A stretch of 39,588 bases of DNA, from contig JAAYBS010000059.1 in assembly GCA_012718855.1 (NCBI GenBank), positions 1 to 39,588 on the forward strand. The letters run 5' to 3'. The stretch's first letter is position 1. Each line of letters starts with the position of its first letter. The notes beneath the pieces were generated by a model, which had not been told where the DNA came from, made no database searches, and saw nothing but the letters and a program-made list of their open reading frames with translations. A program made the position numbers and the translations under genes. The stretch comes from Syntrophomonadaceae bacterium (GTDB taxonomy: Bacteria > Bacillota > Syntrophomonadia > Syntrophomonadales > Syntrophomonadaceae). This document shows positions 1-8,389 of this stretch, piece after piece.

Positions 1-96
1 GGAAGGAGTGATGGGATATCCAAAGTAAGCCATACAACCGGCTCTGATTGCTCCCTCTGCTAATGCTTCATTGCCCTTCATAAGTATCTTACTCAC
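1..96 (-). CDS. 2-oxoacid:ferredoxin oxidoreductase alpha subunit, 5' fragment
   Basis: Only the first ~32 codons are in the window; the gene runs off the left edge. Read from a GTG at 96 (or an in-frame ATG at 81), the protein contains [15 protein letters not shown] followed by YFGYPITPS. This is the N-terminal signature of the KorA/VorB/PorA-type alpha subunit (pyruvate:ferredoxin oxidoreductase domain II family), which oxidises 2-oxoacids to acyl-CoA and reduces ferredoxin. The stop of the ferredoxin gene lies just upstream, so the two are co-transcribed. The substrate (2-oxoglutarate, branched-chain or other) cannot be told from this fragment. Confidence 0.8.
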   Translation of the reverse strand, partial: MSKILMKGNEALAEGAIRAGCMAYFGYPITPS

Positions 97-100
97 TGCA

Positions 101-316
101 TCACGCCCTTTCCACCACAATGACCATATCAGGACACATCACAGCACATAGGGCACATCCAGTACATTTTTCCATTTCAGTAACTGATATAGGGTGATAT
201 CCCAATACATTAATCCGAGTTTTATCGAGCATCAAAATATTTTTAGGGCAAAAATTAACACAGAGTTCGCAGGCTTTACAGTGCTCAGTGTTAAAACTAA
301 CCCTGCCCTTTGCCAT
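101..316 (-). CDS. Ferredoxin subunit of 2-oxoacid:ferredoxin oxidoreductase (KorD/VorD type)
   Basis: This 71-residue protein carries two classical 4Fe-4S motifs: [12 protein letters not shown] (residues ~13-24) and [12 protein letters not shown] (~51-62). They coordinate two [4Fe-4S] clusters. Small 2x[4Fe-4S] proteins encoded directly before the alpha subunit are the delta subunits of four-subunit 2-oxoacid:ferredoxin oxidoreductases, carrying electrons from the TPP centre to soluble ferredoxin. The gene ends in TGA (so UGA is an ordinary stop here), four bases before the GTG of the alpha-subunit gene. A P-loop ATPase gene lies 24 bases upstream on the same strand. The delta-subunit role is inferred from size and position. 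Confidence 0.88.
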   Translation of the reverse strand: MAKGRVSFNTEHCKACELCVNFCPKNILMLDKTRINVLGYHPISVTEMEKCTGCALCAVMCPDMVIVVERA

Positions 317-340
317 ACCATATTCCTCCCCTTGCTACAA

Positions 341-1003
341 CTATATCCATTCAGGCCGCATATAAAGTGTGAGTGCTTTTAGAACCGCTCCATATTCCTC
401 GAAAAGCAACGGGTAAAAGTCATTCCGGACCGTCAGATAATTAACTGGCAAGTCCAATTTTTTAGCGAAATCCAACACTATATTATGACCATGGCGGATG
501 ACATCCAAATCAGTTTCTTCCACTAAATTCGGATTGCTTATAATACCAGTAAAATTTAATCGAGCTGCTCTTTCCAGAAGCATCTTAATTTCCATCAAAT
601 CATCAATATGCTGAGCAAACGGGCGATACGGATTTATTACAAAAAAGAACTTCAGCTCAGTCCGGCTGATAAGATGTCGGCTCAAATATCCCAGCACTAA
701 TGAACCCACTTCATCACCGGCTAAATCGATAATTAGATGGTTATCAACATTTATAGAGTTGATAATATGAGCGGGAATGTGAGGAACATCGCCAAATGAC
801 AGTGAGCCTTCAGGTGCCAATAAGTTAATCCCCAATTCTTTCAATCTCTTCGCAACGTCCCGAGAGACAAAATAAGGATTAACCAGATCAAGATCAGCCA
901 TTACGACATTACTGACTTTTGAAGCCGTTTCTACCGCAAAATTTAATGCCACTTCGGTCTTGCCACTGCCAAAACCACCGGCGAAGATTTTTACACTTCC
1001 CAA
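341..1003 (-). CDS. P-loop ATPase (CobQ/CobB/MinD/ParA-like) linked to oxoacid oxidoreductase genes
   Basis: The 220-residue protein starts at a TTG preceded by AAGGGAAAG. Residues 9-17 (GGFGSGKTE) form a Walker A loop, residues 34-48 contain MADLDLVNPYF, and IIDLAGDEVGS at 91-101 resembles the Walker B/switch region of SIMIBI-class ATPases. No membrane segment or signal peptide is visible. It sits 24 bases upstream of the oxidoreductase ferredoxin gene and is probably in the same transcript, which suggests a role in cofactor loading, assembly or regulation of that enzyme. That role is inference; I know of no assigned function. A candidate promoter (TTGATT, 17 nt, TACATT on the minus strand at about 1028-1065) lies upstream. 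Confidence 0.72.
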   Translation of the reverse strand: MGSVKIFAGGFGSGKTEVALNFAVETASKVSNVVMADLDLVNPYFVSRDVAKRLKELGINLLAPEGSLSFGDVPHIPAHIINSINVDNHLIIDLAGDEVGSLVLGYLSRHLISRTELKFFFVINPYRPFAQHIDDLMEIKMLLERAARLNFTGIISNPNLVEETDLDVIRHGHNIVLDFAKKLDLPVNYLTVRNDFYPLLFEEYGAVLKALTLYMRPEWI

Positions 1004-1209
1004 ATTCTTTCCCTTTCGACCGGATTTACTTATACTGTAATGTAATACAGCCCAGTTCGAAAATCAACTGTTATTTGTTTTAATTACAAAATATTTATTC
1101 TATAACTATATACATAAAAAATAAGCCACCCGTAAGTAGCCAATATAAACACAGCTAATAATTAAGTTGTTTTGTGTTTTACTATAGATTTATTAAATAC
1201 TGTAATAAA

Positions 1210-2067
1210 TCATAATTTATCTATAGCGAATGATTGCTGATCACTTACTACATCAGCCATTTCCGAAATTACACTTTCGATATCAATTTCATTAATCCCC
1301 AGTAAATCCATGGCTTCAGAAGATATCGGATATAACATCCCGTCAATTCCAACCCCGATACCCATAGTAACCGAGACGAAATCAGCAATATGAACAATAG
1401 CCGTCAACTTCTTGTTAATGGTTGCCTTTTCCGGTTCATGATGAAACATAATGGCTTCTACCAGTTCCGGCGGTAAGTTCCATTTTTCTGCCACCTGGGC
1501 TCCTACCTGAGCATGATCAAAACCCATTATCTCTATCTCAACTTCATTAAAAGGAACGTCTGTATTTTCTACCTTTTCTACTACCTCACGATAAACTTCT
1601 TTCATATTGTTGTTAAGAATAACTTTGCCAATATCATGTAATAAGGCAGCTGTATAAGCAACATCTACCGCCGGGTATTTAATTCTTTTGGCAATTATAC
1701 GCGCCGCAATAGCCGAGCTTTGTGAATGACGCCATAATTCACCCGGTTCCAGTGCATAGCCGCCAATTTCCTGATTAAGAATTTCACTGACTGATGCTGC
1801 CAGTACAATACTGCGAATAGTTCTGAAACCCAGCAGTACAACTGCATCAGTAACGGTAGAAATTCTACGCGGAAAACCATAAAAAGCCGAGTTCGCCAAT
1901 CTCAGTACTCTGGCCGTCATACTCTGATCCTGAGTAAGAACATTATTTATGTCCTGGGCGGTTGAATCCGGATCTTCTGATAACTGCATTACCTTTACTA
2001 CTACATGAGGTAATGCTGGCAGATCATTTACTGCAGCAACAATTTGTTCGAGGGAAACCATTCCCAT
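1210..2067 (-). CDS. HDOD-domain signalling protein
   Basis: The 285-residue protein consists of one HDOD domain (residues ~14-210) and a C-terminal extension of about 75 residues. Typical marks are LPALPHVVVKVMQL near the start, LRLANSAFYG at ~55-64, and the HD dyad in LLHDIGKVI (142-150), with a later FHHEPE. HDOD proteins are non-enzymatic or weakly enzymatic relatives of HD hydrolases that act in signalling, motility and cyclic-di-GMP circuits. The ATG start has AGGAGGG seven bases upstream. The gene is last in the leftward rluB-cobO-cobT operon, 11 bases after an unknown gene. The physiological target is unknown. Confidence 0.88.
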   Translation of the reverse strand: MGMVSLEQIVAAVNDLPALPHVVVKVMQLSEDPDSTAQDINNVLTQDQSMTARVLRLANSAFYGFPRRISTVTDAVVLLGFRTIRSIVLAASVSEILNQEIGGYALEPGELWRHSQSSAIAARIIAKRIKYPAVDVAYTAALLHDIGKVILNNNMKEVYREVVEKVENTDVPFNEVEIEIMGFDHAQVGAQVAEKWNLPPELVEAIMFHHEPEKATINKKLTAIVHIADFVSVTMGIGVGIDGMLYPISSEAMDLLGINEIDIESVISEMADVVSDQQSFAIDKL

Positions 2068-2078
2068 CGATAACCCTC

Positions 2079-2552
2079 CTATCTCCAGTTATCTATTTTT
2101 CGTTCGAGATAAGTACGGTAATTCCCAAGTTCTTCACTAACTTTTAATAATAATCTTTCCAGGTCAACTTTAGATAAGGTTATTTCCTCAGGATTTATTA
2201 TCTCTATAGTTCTAAATTCATCTTTCATGGTAAATTTTAATACTTCTTCTATGGTATCTGCAGTTAAAGTGATGATAACAGGCGCATAACTAATAGTTTT
2301 ACCGGTAATTTCATCAACAACCGAGTAAGTTTCAAGCCCCATATCAATGTCCTCGATATAAATTCCCTGAATGGGCACATTACGAATCAAGGATATTTTA
2401 TTCTGTCTAATTTCCTCTGCCACCTGTTCTCCATTTTTACCTCCGAATAATTTACCCTGCTGGGCACGACCACGGTAATCAAAACGGACTTTCATTCGCA
2501 GTCTTTCCAAATCAGTGCTCCCTCCCTGTTTTCCTAACATCTTTTTTAACAA
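2079..2552 (-). CDS. Conserved-looking hypothetical protein, 157 aa
   Basis: I do not recognise this family. The protein is soluble and highly charged, with a basic N-terminus rich in Lys, Arg and Gly, a central stretch predicted to be beta-rich (around SYAPVIITLTADTIEEVLKF), and a helical, Glu/Lys/Arg-rich C-terminus. No cysteine pair, P-loop or membrane segment is visible. The start is uncertain: a TTG at 2552 or an ATG four codons later at 2540, neither with a strong ribosome binding site. It lies 23 bases after cobT and 11 bases before the HDOD gene, so all three are likely co-transcribed. A partner of the HDOD protein is possible but unproven. Confidence 0.6.
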   Translation of the reverse strand: MLKKMLGKQGGSTDLERLRMKVRFDYRGRAQQGKLFGGKNGEQVAEEIRQNKISLIRNVPIQGIYIEDIDMGLETYSVVDEITGKTISYAPVIITLTADTIEEVLKFTMKDEFRTIEIINPEEITLSKVDLERLLLKVSEELGNYRTYLERKIDNWR

Positions 2553-2575
2553 CCATCATTTATAAAACAAATATA

Positions 2576-3484
2576 TTAGTTAAGGTTACACTCATACTGC
2601 TTCAAATTCATTCCCAGAATAGCAGCCAGTCCTTCCCCATAATGAATACCCAGATTAATATCCGGTTTCAGACTCAAACTTTCCAATGCCATTAGATGCC
2701 CGGGCTCAGCCGATAAAGAAGATGTCAACAGTTTAAAATCTGCCTGATTATCTAATCCTCTGGCCAGCAAAGCTGCTACCGAAGTAACATATCCGTCCAG
2801 CATTATGCCTATCCCTTTACGAGCTGCTTCAAGTATAAATCCTGCCAGCGAAGCAATTTCCAGACCTCCAAAACGACTAAGCAGGTCAATGGTATCAAAC
2901 GGATCTACCTGTCGATACCTTAAAGCCCTATTAATTATATCGACTTTTTGTGCATAAACTTTATCCCCGGCAGAGCCAGGTCCAACAATATCAGCAGGTG
3001 ATACTCCTAACATTACTGATATAAGTGCTGAAGCACACAGCGTATCGGCAACACCGATTTCGCCTATCCCTATTATATCAAATTTATAATTAGATAAACT
3101 GTTGCATATAAATGCTCCAATTTCAATGGCTCGTTCAACTTCAATTCTTTCTAAAGCATCCCCAAATAAAAAATTCGCAGTCCCCCGTCGAATATTAAGT
3201 TTTACAGTACCAGGTACTGATTTAGCCAAGCCAACATCGATTATATACTCCAATTTATTCATTTGCTGTAATAAGCGAGCTGTAGGTGCCCTGCCGTATA
3301 AATGTTCCTGCACAATGTCACTGGTACTATACGGAAGGTAAGCACTTATATTTTCCCCGCTGATACCATTATCTCCTGCAAATAAAACCAAACAATAATT
3401 TATTGGGTCAATATTTGTCATTTTATCATTTAGCCAATATTGGTTAACCGGTTCAATCACTGGCTGTATATTAATTAATTCCAC
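2576..3484 (-). CDS. cobT: Nicotinate-nucleotide:dimethylbenzimidazole phosphoribosyltransferase (CobT), short divergent form
   Basis: The family normally moves phosphoribose from nicotinate mononucleotide to the lower-ligand base of cobalamin, giving alpha-ribazole phosphate. Residues ~30-290 align by eye to CobT: LFAGDNGI (34-41), YIIDVGL (80-86), GIGEIGVADT (139-148) and HYGEGLAAIL (281-290). The last keeps the glutamate (E284) matching the proposed catalytic base of Salmonella CobT. At 302 residues it is shorter than the usual ~350, and the N-terminal PPGSLG-type motif is replaced by unrelated sequence. It begins at a GTG two bases after the cobO stop. Lower-ligand specificity may differ from dimethylbenzimidazole. 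Confidence 0.8.
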   Translation of the reverse strand: MELINIQPVIEPVNQYWLNDKMTNIDPINYCLVLFAGDNGISGENISAYLPYSTSDIVQEHLYGRAPTARLLQQMNKLEYIIDVGLAKSVPGTVKLNIRRGTANFLFGDALERIEVERAIEIGAFICNSLSNYKFDIIGIGEIGVADTLCASALISVMLGVSPADIVGPGSAGDKVYAQKVDIINRALRYRQVDPFDTIDLLSRFGGLEIASLAGFILEAARKGIGIMLDGYVTSVAALLARGLDNQADFKLLTSSLSAEPGHLMALESLSLKPDINLGIHYGEGLAAILGMNLKQYECNLN

Positions 3485-3486
3485 TC

Positions 3487-4044
3487 TTAGTAATCAATTC
3501 CCTTCCTGGCGGAAATGCCTCGACTGTAAGGATGTTTAATCTTATCCATACTGGTTATCAAATCAAAGTTGTCAGTTAATTCGCGTGGGAACTGTCTTCC
3601 GGTAGTTATTATATCTATTTCGGGTGACGAATTTTGCAATATTGAGATAATATGTTCTCTACATGAAGTAAAAAGTCGATAAACATTCCATATTTCATCA
3701 AGGATAATAACATCGTAATAGCCATTTTTTAATTGATGACTGACAAAATCCAATCCTGCTTCTACCAGTCGATAATCTTCATCAGTTTGGTTGGAATGGG
3801 TTACTATGCACTCTCCGTCTCCCGGGCAGCAATCCTGCCCTCGATAAGGACACGTACGACCAAAAGATACTGCTTTCAGCGCGGAGTCATCAATTCGATT
3901 TATTGCCCGCCACTCACCGCTGACTTTAAGGTCTTTAAGAAAGGCAACTACTAAAACTCTTTTGCCATGTCCCCAGGCTCTTATTGCCAAACCTACTGCT
4001 GCAGTTGTCTTCCCTTTTCCGGTTCCGGTAAATACTACTCTCAT
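3487..4044 (-). CDS. cobO: Corrinoid adenosyltransferase, CobO/BtuR/CobA type
   Basis: This family transfers the adenosyl group of ATP to Co(I) corrinoids. The 185-residue protein has the P-loop GTGKGKTTA at residues 7-15, the DEIWN motif at 116-120 where the family has its Walker B-like acidic pair, a TGR motif near 148, and a C-terminal KHPYSRGISARKGIDY that matches the family's closing signature. An unusual feature is a cysteine-rich loop (C65, C72, C73, C79). The ATG has GAGG eight bases upstream. It lies between rluB (10-base gap) and cobT (2-base gap), so these corrinoid genes form one transcript. No cobalamin riboswitch is visible upstream. Confidence 0.88.
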   Translation of the reverse strand: MRVVFTGTGKGKTTAAVGLAIRAWGHGKRVLVVAFLKDLKVSGEWRAINRIDDSALKAVSFGRTCPYRGQDCCPGDGECIVTHSNQTDEDYRLVEAGLDFVSHQLKNGYYDVIILDEIWNVYRLFTSCREHIISILQNSSPEIDIITTGRQFPRELTDNFDLITSMDKIKHPYSRGISARKGIDY

Positions 4045-4054
4045 TATGCTATCC

Positions 4055-4774
4055 TCAAATTACTTCTCTGGCTAACTGTCTTAATTTATTTACTTCCTGC
4101 CGGTCTAAAAATCGGTATTCACCTACCGCCAGGTCTTTTAATTCCAGAAAAGCAAATCCGGTTCGTTTTAAGCTTATAACCGGATGTCCAACTGCCTGGC
4201 ACATTCTTTTTACCTGCCGGTTCCGTCCCTCATGAATAACTATTTCCAGTAAGGTTCGATGTCGATCTGTTTTTAAACATCTTACTCTGGCTGGAGCCGT
4301 TATCCCATCGTCAAGCATTACTCCTTCAGATAGTTTTTTTATAGCTTCCTTATAAACTACTCCCTCTACCCAGGCTTGATAGGTTTTATTTATCTCATAG
4401 CGGGGATGAATCATGAGGTTGGTAAAATCACCGTCATTAGTAAGCAACAATAAACCCTCTGTATCCATATCGAGGCGACCTATAGGGTAAATTCGCTGTG
4501 GAAGGTTAGTTAATAAATCTATTATGGTGGGACGGCCATAAGGATCGCTAACTGATGATAATACTCCAACAGGTTTATTTATCATCAGATAGATTTTGTC
4601 CGCAATAGAAATCTGCCAGCCATCTACTTCAATCGTATCTGTATCAGGTATTACATTATAAGCCAACTGATCTACTATCTGACCATTAACCGCTACACGC
4701 TTATCCATAATAAGCTGTTCAGCTTTTCGACGAGAGGTTATACCCGCTTCTGCCAAAAATTTTGCCAGTCTCAC
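4055..4774 (-). CDS. rluB: 23S rRNA pseudouridine synthase, RluB/RsuA family
   Basis: The protein begins with an S4 RNA-binding domain (RLAKFLAEAGITSRRKAEQL), then the RsuA/RluB catalytic domain with GRLDMDTEGLLLLTNDG, which holds the nucleophilic aspartate, and the late motif HEGRNRQVKRM. It isomerises uridine in rRNA; RluB acts on helix 80-92 region uridines of 23S rRNA. Three starts are possible: TTG at 4798 behind AAGGA, ATG at 4786, and GTG at 4774 with GGGGGA six bases upstream. I chose the GTG because it gives the usual family N-terminus. It is the first gene of the leftward cobO-cobT operon, divergent from folE. Confidence 0.87.
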   Translation of the reverse strand: MRLAKFLAEAGITSRRKAEQLIMDKRVAVNGQIVDQLAYNVIPDTDTIEVDGWQISIADKIYLMINKPVGVLSSVSDPYGRPTIIDLLTNLPQRIYPIGRLDMDTEGLLLLTNDGDFTNLMIHPRYEINKTYQAWVEGVVYKEAIKKLSEGVMLDDGITAPARVRCLKTDRHRTLLEIVIHEGRNRQVKRMCQAVGHPVISLKRTGFAFLELKDLAVGEYRFLDRQEVNKLRQLAREVI

Positions 4775-4899
4775 TTTTTCCCCCATCCTGTTTAGCAACT
4801 AAATTATCCTTGATTCTATTATGCTTTAATTTCGTGATATACATTCTATTTCCTGCCCCTGGGAAATACTAAGGGAGAATTTAATTTATATTTTAATAC

Positions 4900-4929
4900 T
4901 TGGCCGTCTGGCTTTTCTGGTATTATTAT
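4900..4929 (+). promoter_or_regulatory. Candidate sigma-A promoter for folE
   Basis: TTGGCC at 4900-4905 is followed after 18 bases by TATTAT at 4924-4929. An alternative extended -10, TGG-TATTAT, is at 4918-4926. It lies ~30 bases before the folE start in a divergent intergenic region. Assigned by eye only. Confidence 0.4.
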
Positions 4930-4959
4930 CATTAATGAAAGTAATTGGTGGTGGCTTGT

Positions 4960-5535
4960 ATGGAAAAAAGAAACATTGATAAACCCAAAGTAGAGCAGGC
5001 CGTACGCATGATTTTGGAGGCTATCGGTGAAGACCCGGAACGTGAAGGTTTGGTTGATACTCCCCGCCGGGTCGCTAATATGTATTCCGAAATATTTGCC
5101 GGGCTTGATGTTGAACCCCGTGAATTATTAAAGGTGCGTTTTTCTGAATTTCATGATGAATTGGTGCTGGTTAAAGATATACCCCTTTATTCGATGTGTG
5201 AGCATCATCTGCTGCCTTTCTATGGCAGAGCCCATGTAGCCTATATACCACGGGGCGGACAGGTGGTCGGTATAAGTAAACTGGCCAGAGTTGTAGATGC
5301 CTATGCTCACCGTCCTCAGTTACAGGAGAGATTAACTTCTCAGATTGCTGATTGTATTAACGATACGTTAAAGCCCTATGGTGTTGGCGTAGTAATTCAG
5401 GCTGAACATATGTGCATGACCATGCGTGGCATTCGCAAACCTGGTTCCCTGACTGTAACTTCAGCGGTGCGCGGTATATTTGAATCCCGCTCAGAAGCCC
5501 GTGCTGAACTTCTTTCATTGATTCAAAACGACTAA
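4960..5535 (+). CDS. folE: GTP cyclohydrolase I
   Basis: FolE converts GTP to 7,8-dihydroneopterin triphosphate, the first step to folate and, through QueD, to queuosine. The 191-residue protein carries all family marks: [14 protein letters not shown], the zinc-site [10 protein letters not shown] (C80, H83), [20 protein letters not shown], and [13 protein letters not shown] with the third zinc ligand C152. I chose the ATG at 4960, which has GGTGGTGG upstream and gives the usual N-terminus; an in-frame TTG at 4945 and GTGs at 4948 and 4951 would add up to five residues. It is a single plus-strand gene between leftward operons, closed by its own terminator. Folate links it to fhs next door. Confidence 0.95.
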   Translation: MEKRNIDKPKVEQAVRMILEAIGEDPEREGLVDTPRRVANMYSEIFAGLDVEPRELLKVRFSEFHDELVLVKDIPLYSMCEHHLLPFYGRAHVAYIPRGGQVVGISKLARVVDAYAHRPQLQERLTSQIADCINDTLKPYGVGVVIQAEHMCMTMRGIRKPGSLTVTSAVRGIFESRSEARAELLSLIQND

Positions 5536-5623
5536 GATAATAATCTGCCGGGTCAGGACTGATTTAATAACCTTAGCGATAAATAATACCCCTGCTCTTG
5601 ATACTAAGGTATCTTAATAAAGC

Positions 5624-5663
5624 AAGCCCGTACCATTTTTTTGATGATACGGGCCTATTTTTT
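5624..5663 (+). terminator. Rho-independent terminator after folE
   Basis: GCCCGTACCA (5626-5635) pairs with TGATACGGGC (5645-5654), ten positions with one mismatch, around a T-rich loop. It is followed by CTATTTTTT. It lies between the convergent folE and fhs genes and may also stop fhs transcription, though the U-tract is weaker on that strand. Confidence 0.85.
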
Positions 5664-5715
5664 GGATTTGGTTGTTTTACAGTTGCTTTTGATTAGCCTT
5701 TCGATACCGAACCGG

Positions 5716-7383
5716 CTAGAACAGTCCTACTATTTCCCCGTCGGCTTTTATATCTATTTTTTCGGCTGCAGGTGTTTTTCCCAGTCCGGGCATGGTCATA
5801 ATTTCACCGGCCAGAGCCACTACAAATCCGGCACCGGCAGATAATTTTACCTCACGAATTATAACTTCAAATCCGCGTGGTCTGCCTTTTAAGTCAGCAT
5901 TATCTGATAATGAATACTGCGTTTTAGCTATGCATACCGGTAAGTTTCCATAGCCTTGCTGTTCGTATTTATCCAGCATTTTATTAGCTGCCGGTAAATA
6001 TTTAACGCCATCCGCACCATATATTTCGCGGCATATGGTTTCAATTTTGTTTTTAAGTGGTTGGTTCAAATCATACAGGAAATTGAATGTACTTTTGCTC
6101 TCTGCAGCTTCAATTACTTTATGGGCTAATTCTTCACCGCCTGCTGAACCCTCAGCCCAAACTCTTGATAATGCTACAGAAGCCCCTAAAGCTTCACATT
6201 TAGCAAATACCAGCTTAATTTCTTCCTCAGTATCAGTGGGGAACTCGTTCAAGGCCACTACTACTGGAAGACCATACTTCTGAATATTCTCCAGTTGTTT
6301 TTCCAGATTTTCAATACCACGCTCCAGGGCTGCCAGATCGGGTTCACCCAGTTTATCTTTGCTTACCCCGCCATGGTTTTTTAGAGCCCGAATAGTAGCA
6401 ACCAGCACCACTGCATCCGGAGCCATGTTTCCGTAGCGGCAAACTATATCAAAGAATTTCTCCGCACCCAGATCAGCACCAAATCCGGCTTCAGTTATCA
6501 TATAATCTGCCAGCTTCATTCCCATACGGGTTGCCATTATACTGTTGGCCCCATGAGCAATATTGGCAAATGGACCGCCATGTACAAACGCAGGTGTATT
6601 TTCCAGAGTCTGCACCAGATTAGGTTTTATAGCATCTTTCATCAGCAGAGCCATAGACCCGGCCGCTTTTAAATCATCAGCAGTAACTGGTTTGCCGTCA
6701 TAAGTATAGGCAACCACGATACGTTTAAAACGTTCTTTTAAATCCATTAAATCAGTTGCCAGACAGAGACATGCCATTATTTCTGAAGCCACCGTTATAT
6801 CAAAGCCTGATTCTCTGGGAACGCCGTTAACTTTTCCTCCCAGACCGACTACTATATTTCTCAGCGCCCTTTCGTTTAAGTCCATGGCCCGGCGAAATAC
6901 AATCTGTCCAGGATCAATCTGCAGAGTGTTGCCCTGGTGAATATGGTTGTCCAGCATAGCTGCCAGTAAATTATGAGCTGTGGTTACCGCATGAATATCT
7001 CCGGTAAAGTGCAGATTAATATCTTCCATAGGAACTACCTGGGAATACCCACCTCCGGCTGCTCCGCCTTTTACTCCAAAACTGGGTCCCAGGGAAGGTT
7101 CACGCAGGGCAATAATAGCCTTTTTGCCAATACGATTAAGTGCCTGTCCCAAACCAACCGTGGTAGTTGTCTTTCCTTCACCTGCCGGAGTAGGATTAAT
7201 AGCAGTAACCAGAACTAATTTCCCCGAAGACCGATCCTTTAATCTTTCCCACAAATCCAGCGACACTTTGGCTTTATATTTACCGTACAGGTCCAAATCG
7301 TCTTCGTTGATACCTATTGATTCGGCTACATTGATAATCGGCTCCATTTTCGTTTCCTGGGCAATTTGAATGTCAGTTTTCAT
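5716..7383 (-). CDS. fhs: Formate-tetrahydrofolate ligase
   Basis: Fhs makes 10-formyl-tetrahydrofolate from formate, ATP and THF, the second step of the methyl branch of the Wood-Ljungdahl pathway and a general source of C1 units. The 555-residue length is normal. Visible motifs are [16 protein letters not shown] (residues 65-80, nucleotide binding), [35 protein letters not shown] and [15 protein letters not shown]. The ATG has AGAGGTGG nine bases upstream, and a good TATAAT (minus strand, 7421-7426) lies ~40 bases before it without a clear -35. The gene is monocistronic and converges on folE. It supplies the folate C1 pool that MetH, also in this window, would use. Confidence 0.97.
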   Translation of the reverse strand: MKTDIQIAQETKMEPIINVAESIGINEDDLDLYGKYKAKVSLDLWERLKDRSSGKLVLVTAINPTPAGEGKTTTTVGLGQALNRIGKKAIIALREPSLGPSFGVKGGAAGGGYSQVVPMEDINLHFTGDIHAVTTAHNLLAAMLDNHIHQGNTLQIDPGQIVFRRAMDLNERALRNIVVGLGGKVNGVPRESGFDITVASEIMACLCLATDLMDLKERFKRIVVAYTYDGKPVTADDLKAAGSMALLMKDAIKPNLVQTLENTPAFVHGGPFANIAHGANSIMATRMGMKLADYMITEAGFGADLGAEKFFDIVCRYGNMAPDAVVLVATIRALKNHGGVSKDKLGEPDLAALERGIENLEKQLENIQKYGLPVVVALNEFPTDTEEEIKLVFAKCEALGASVALSRVWAEGSAGGEELAHKVIEAAESKSTFNFLYDLNQPLKNKIETICREIYGADGVKYLPAANKMLDKYEQQGYGNLPVCIAKTQYSLSDNADLKGRPRGFEVIIREVKLSAGAGFVVALAGEIMTMPGLGKTPAAEKIDIKADGEIVGLF

Positions 7384-7504
7384 TATGTTTCCACCTCTCT
7401 GTTTTTTCGTTTACTCTTATATTATAACCAGTTTATTAGAACCTGATTTTTAATGACTATTTCTACATTAATGATGTTAATAGGCGGAGGCTTAAACACA
7501 TAAG

Positions 7505-7523
7505 TAGTCCCTAAAAGGGACTA
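7505..7523. repeat. Perfect inverted repeat, 8-bp arms
   Basis: TAGTCCCT and AGGGACTA are separated by three A residues. It lies ~120 bases upstream of the fhs start, beyond the promoter. There is no following T-run on either strand long enough for a standard terminator. It could be an operator or a weak hairpin. Confidence 0.5.
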
Positions 7524-7785
7524 AATCTAATGTTTTTAATAATTTTCTTTTATCCAAAAAATTTAATATATTTTAACATCACCCACTATTAAATCATTTT
7601 TTACATATAAATGTCCACTATTAGTTATTTAAAAAGTTAAAACTTCTTAATTATTCTAATATAAATTCACCTAAGAAACCCAAAACAATTCCCGGATATT
7701 TTTAGCATTCAGAGGATAATTATTATATTGCCTGGCATTATTGTACCAATATTAAGTTATCATTATTCTTATCAGTGGTTTGTAC

Positions 7786-7822
7786 GAAAAAATAGCACGG
7801 TAAACCGAAGTTTAACCGCGCT
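7786..7822 (-). terminator. Rho-independent terminator of the spmAB operon
   Basis: On the minus strand AGCGCGGTTAAAC and GTTTACCGTGCT form a stem closed by a UUCG tetraloop (one bulged base and one mismatch). It is followed by ATTTTTTCG. It starts 28 bases after the spmB stop. Confidence 0.88.
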
Positions 7823-7849
7823 AAAAGAAGTTTGGTAACGGGAAAGATA

Positions 7850-8386
7850 TCATTTAAATAATAAATTACAAATGTATACTGAGGCGATAAATCCGGTAAT
7901 ATCGGCAGTTAATCCGGTGACAACTGCATAGCGGAATTTTTTTATCCCGACTGCTCCGAAATAAACGGTCAATACAAAAAAAGTGGTATCCGTTGTTCCC
8001 TGCATGGTTGACGCAATACGGCCGATTAAAGAGTCCGGGCCGTAAACGCGCATTAGTTCAGTAGCCATGCCTAGAACTCCACTTCCTGATAAAGGGCGCA
8101 TTATGGCCAGGGGCAGAACTTCAGCCGGGGCACCCAGGTAATTGGTGACCGGTGACAATATTTGGGTCAGATATTCCATAGCTCCCGAAGCTCTGAAAAC
8201 TGAGATGGATACCATCATCCCTACCAGAAAGGGAATTATCTTTATTGCAGTTGTAAATCCTTCCTGGGCACCTTCTACAAAGCTCTCATATACAGGAACC
8301 TTTTTTATAAATCCGTAAATTGGCACCGTCAACAGCAAAAAAGGAATTGCCCAGCGGGAAACCGTTTCCAGTATCTGCAGAAACAT
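7850..8386 (-). CDS. spmB: Spore maturation protein B
   Basis: SpmB is a nucleoside-recognition (Gate) domain membrane protein needed for proper dehydration of the spore core. The 178-residue protein is hydrophobic with about four to five membrane segments and contains the family stretches PIYGFIKKVPVYESFVEGA, LPLAIMRPLSGSG and TMQGTTDTTFFVLTVYFGA. The ATG is preceded by GGGGGAG at seven bases. It lies three bases after spmA, matching the conserved spmA-spmB pair of Bacillus and Clostridium. A strong terminator follows. This gene marks the host as a spore former. Expression in the mother cell would be expected from family knowledge; no sporulation promoter is clear. Confidence 0.95.
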   Translation of the reverse strand: MFLQILETVSRWAIPFLLLTVPIYGFIKKVPVYESFVEGAQEGFTTAIKIIPFLVGMMVSISVFRASGAMEYLTQILSPVTNYLGAPAEVLPLAIMRPLSGSGVLGMATELMRVYGPDSLIGRIASTMQGTTDTTFFVLTVYFGAVGIKKFRYAVVTGLTADITGFIASVYICNLLFK

Positions 8387-8389
8387 ATA

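Larger units (their letters stand above)
7384..7849. other. 466-base non-coding gap between fhs and spmB
   Basis: The gap is AT-rich and has no convincing open reading frame. It holds the fhs ribosome binding site and -10 (minus strand TATAAT at 7421-7426), a perfect 8-bp inverted repeat at 7505-7523, and the spmAB terminator at its right end. Between about 7525 and 7780 I see nothing recognisable. Confidence 0.6.

Noticed and set aside
4775-4944. Cobalamin riboswitch for the cob genes or THF riboswitch for folE
   Set aside because: The divergent gap is short and shows neither consensus core.
5641-5844. Plus-strand frame over the fhs 3' end
   Set aside because: It overlaps the terminator and fhs coding sequence, with no family match.
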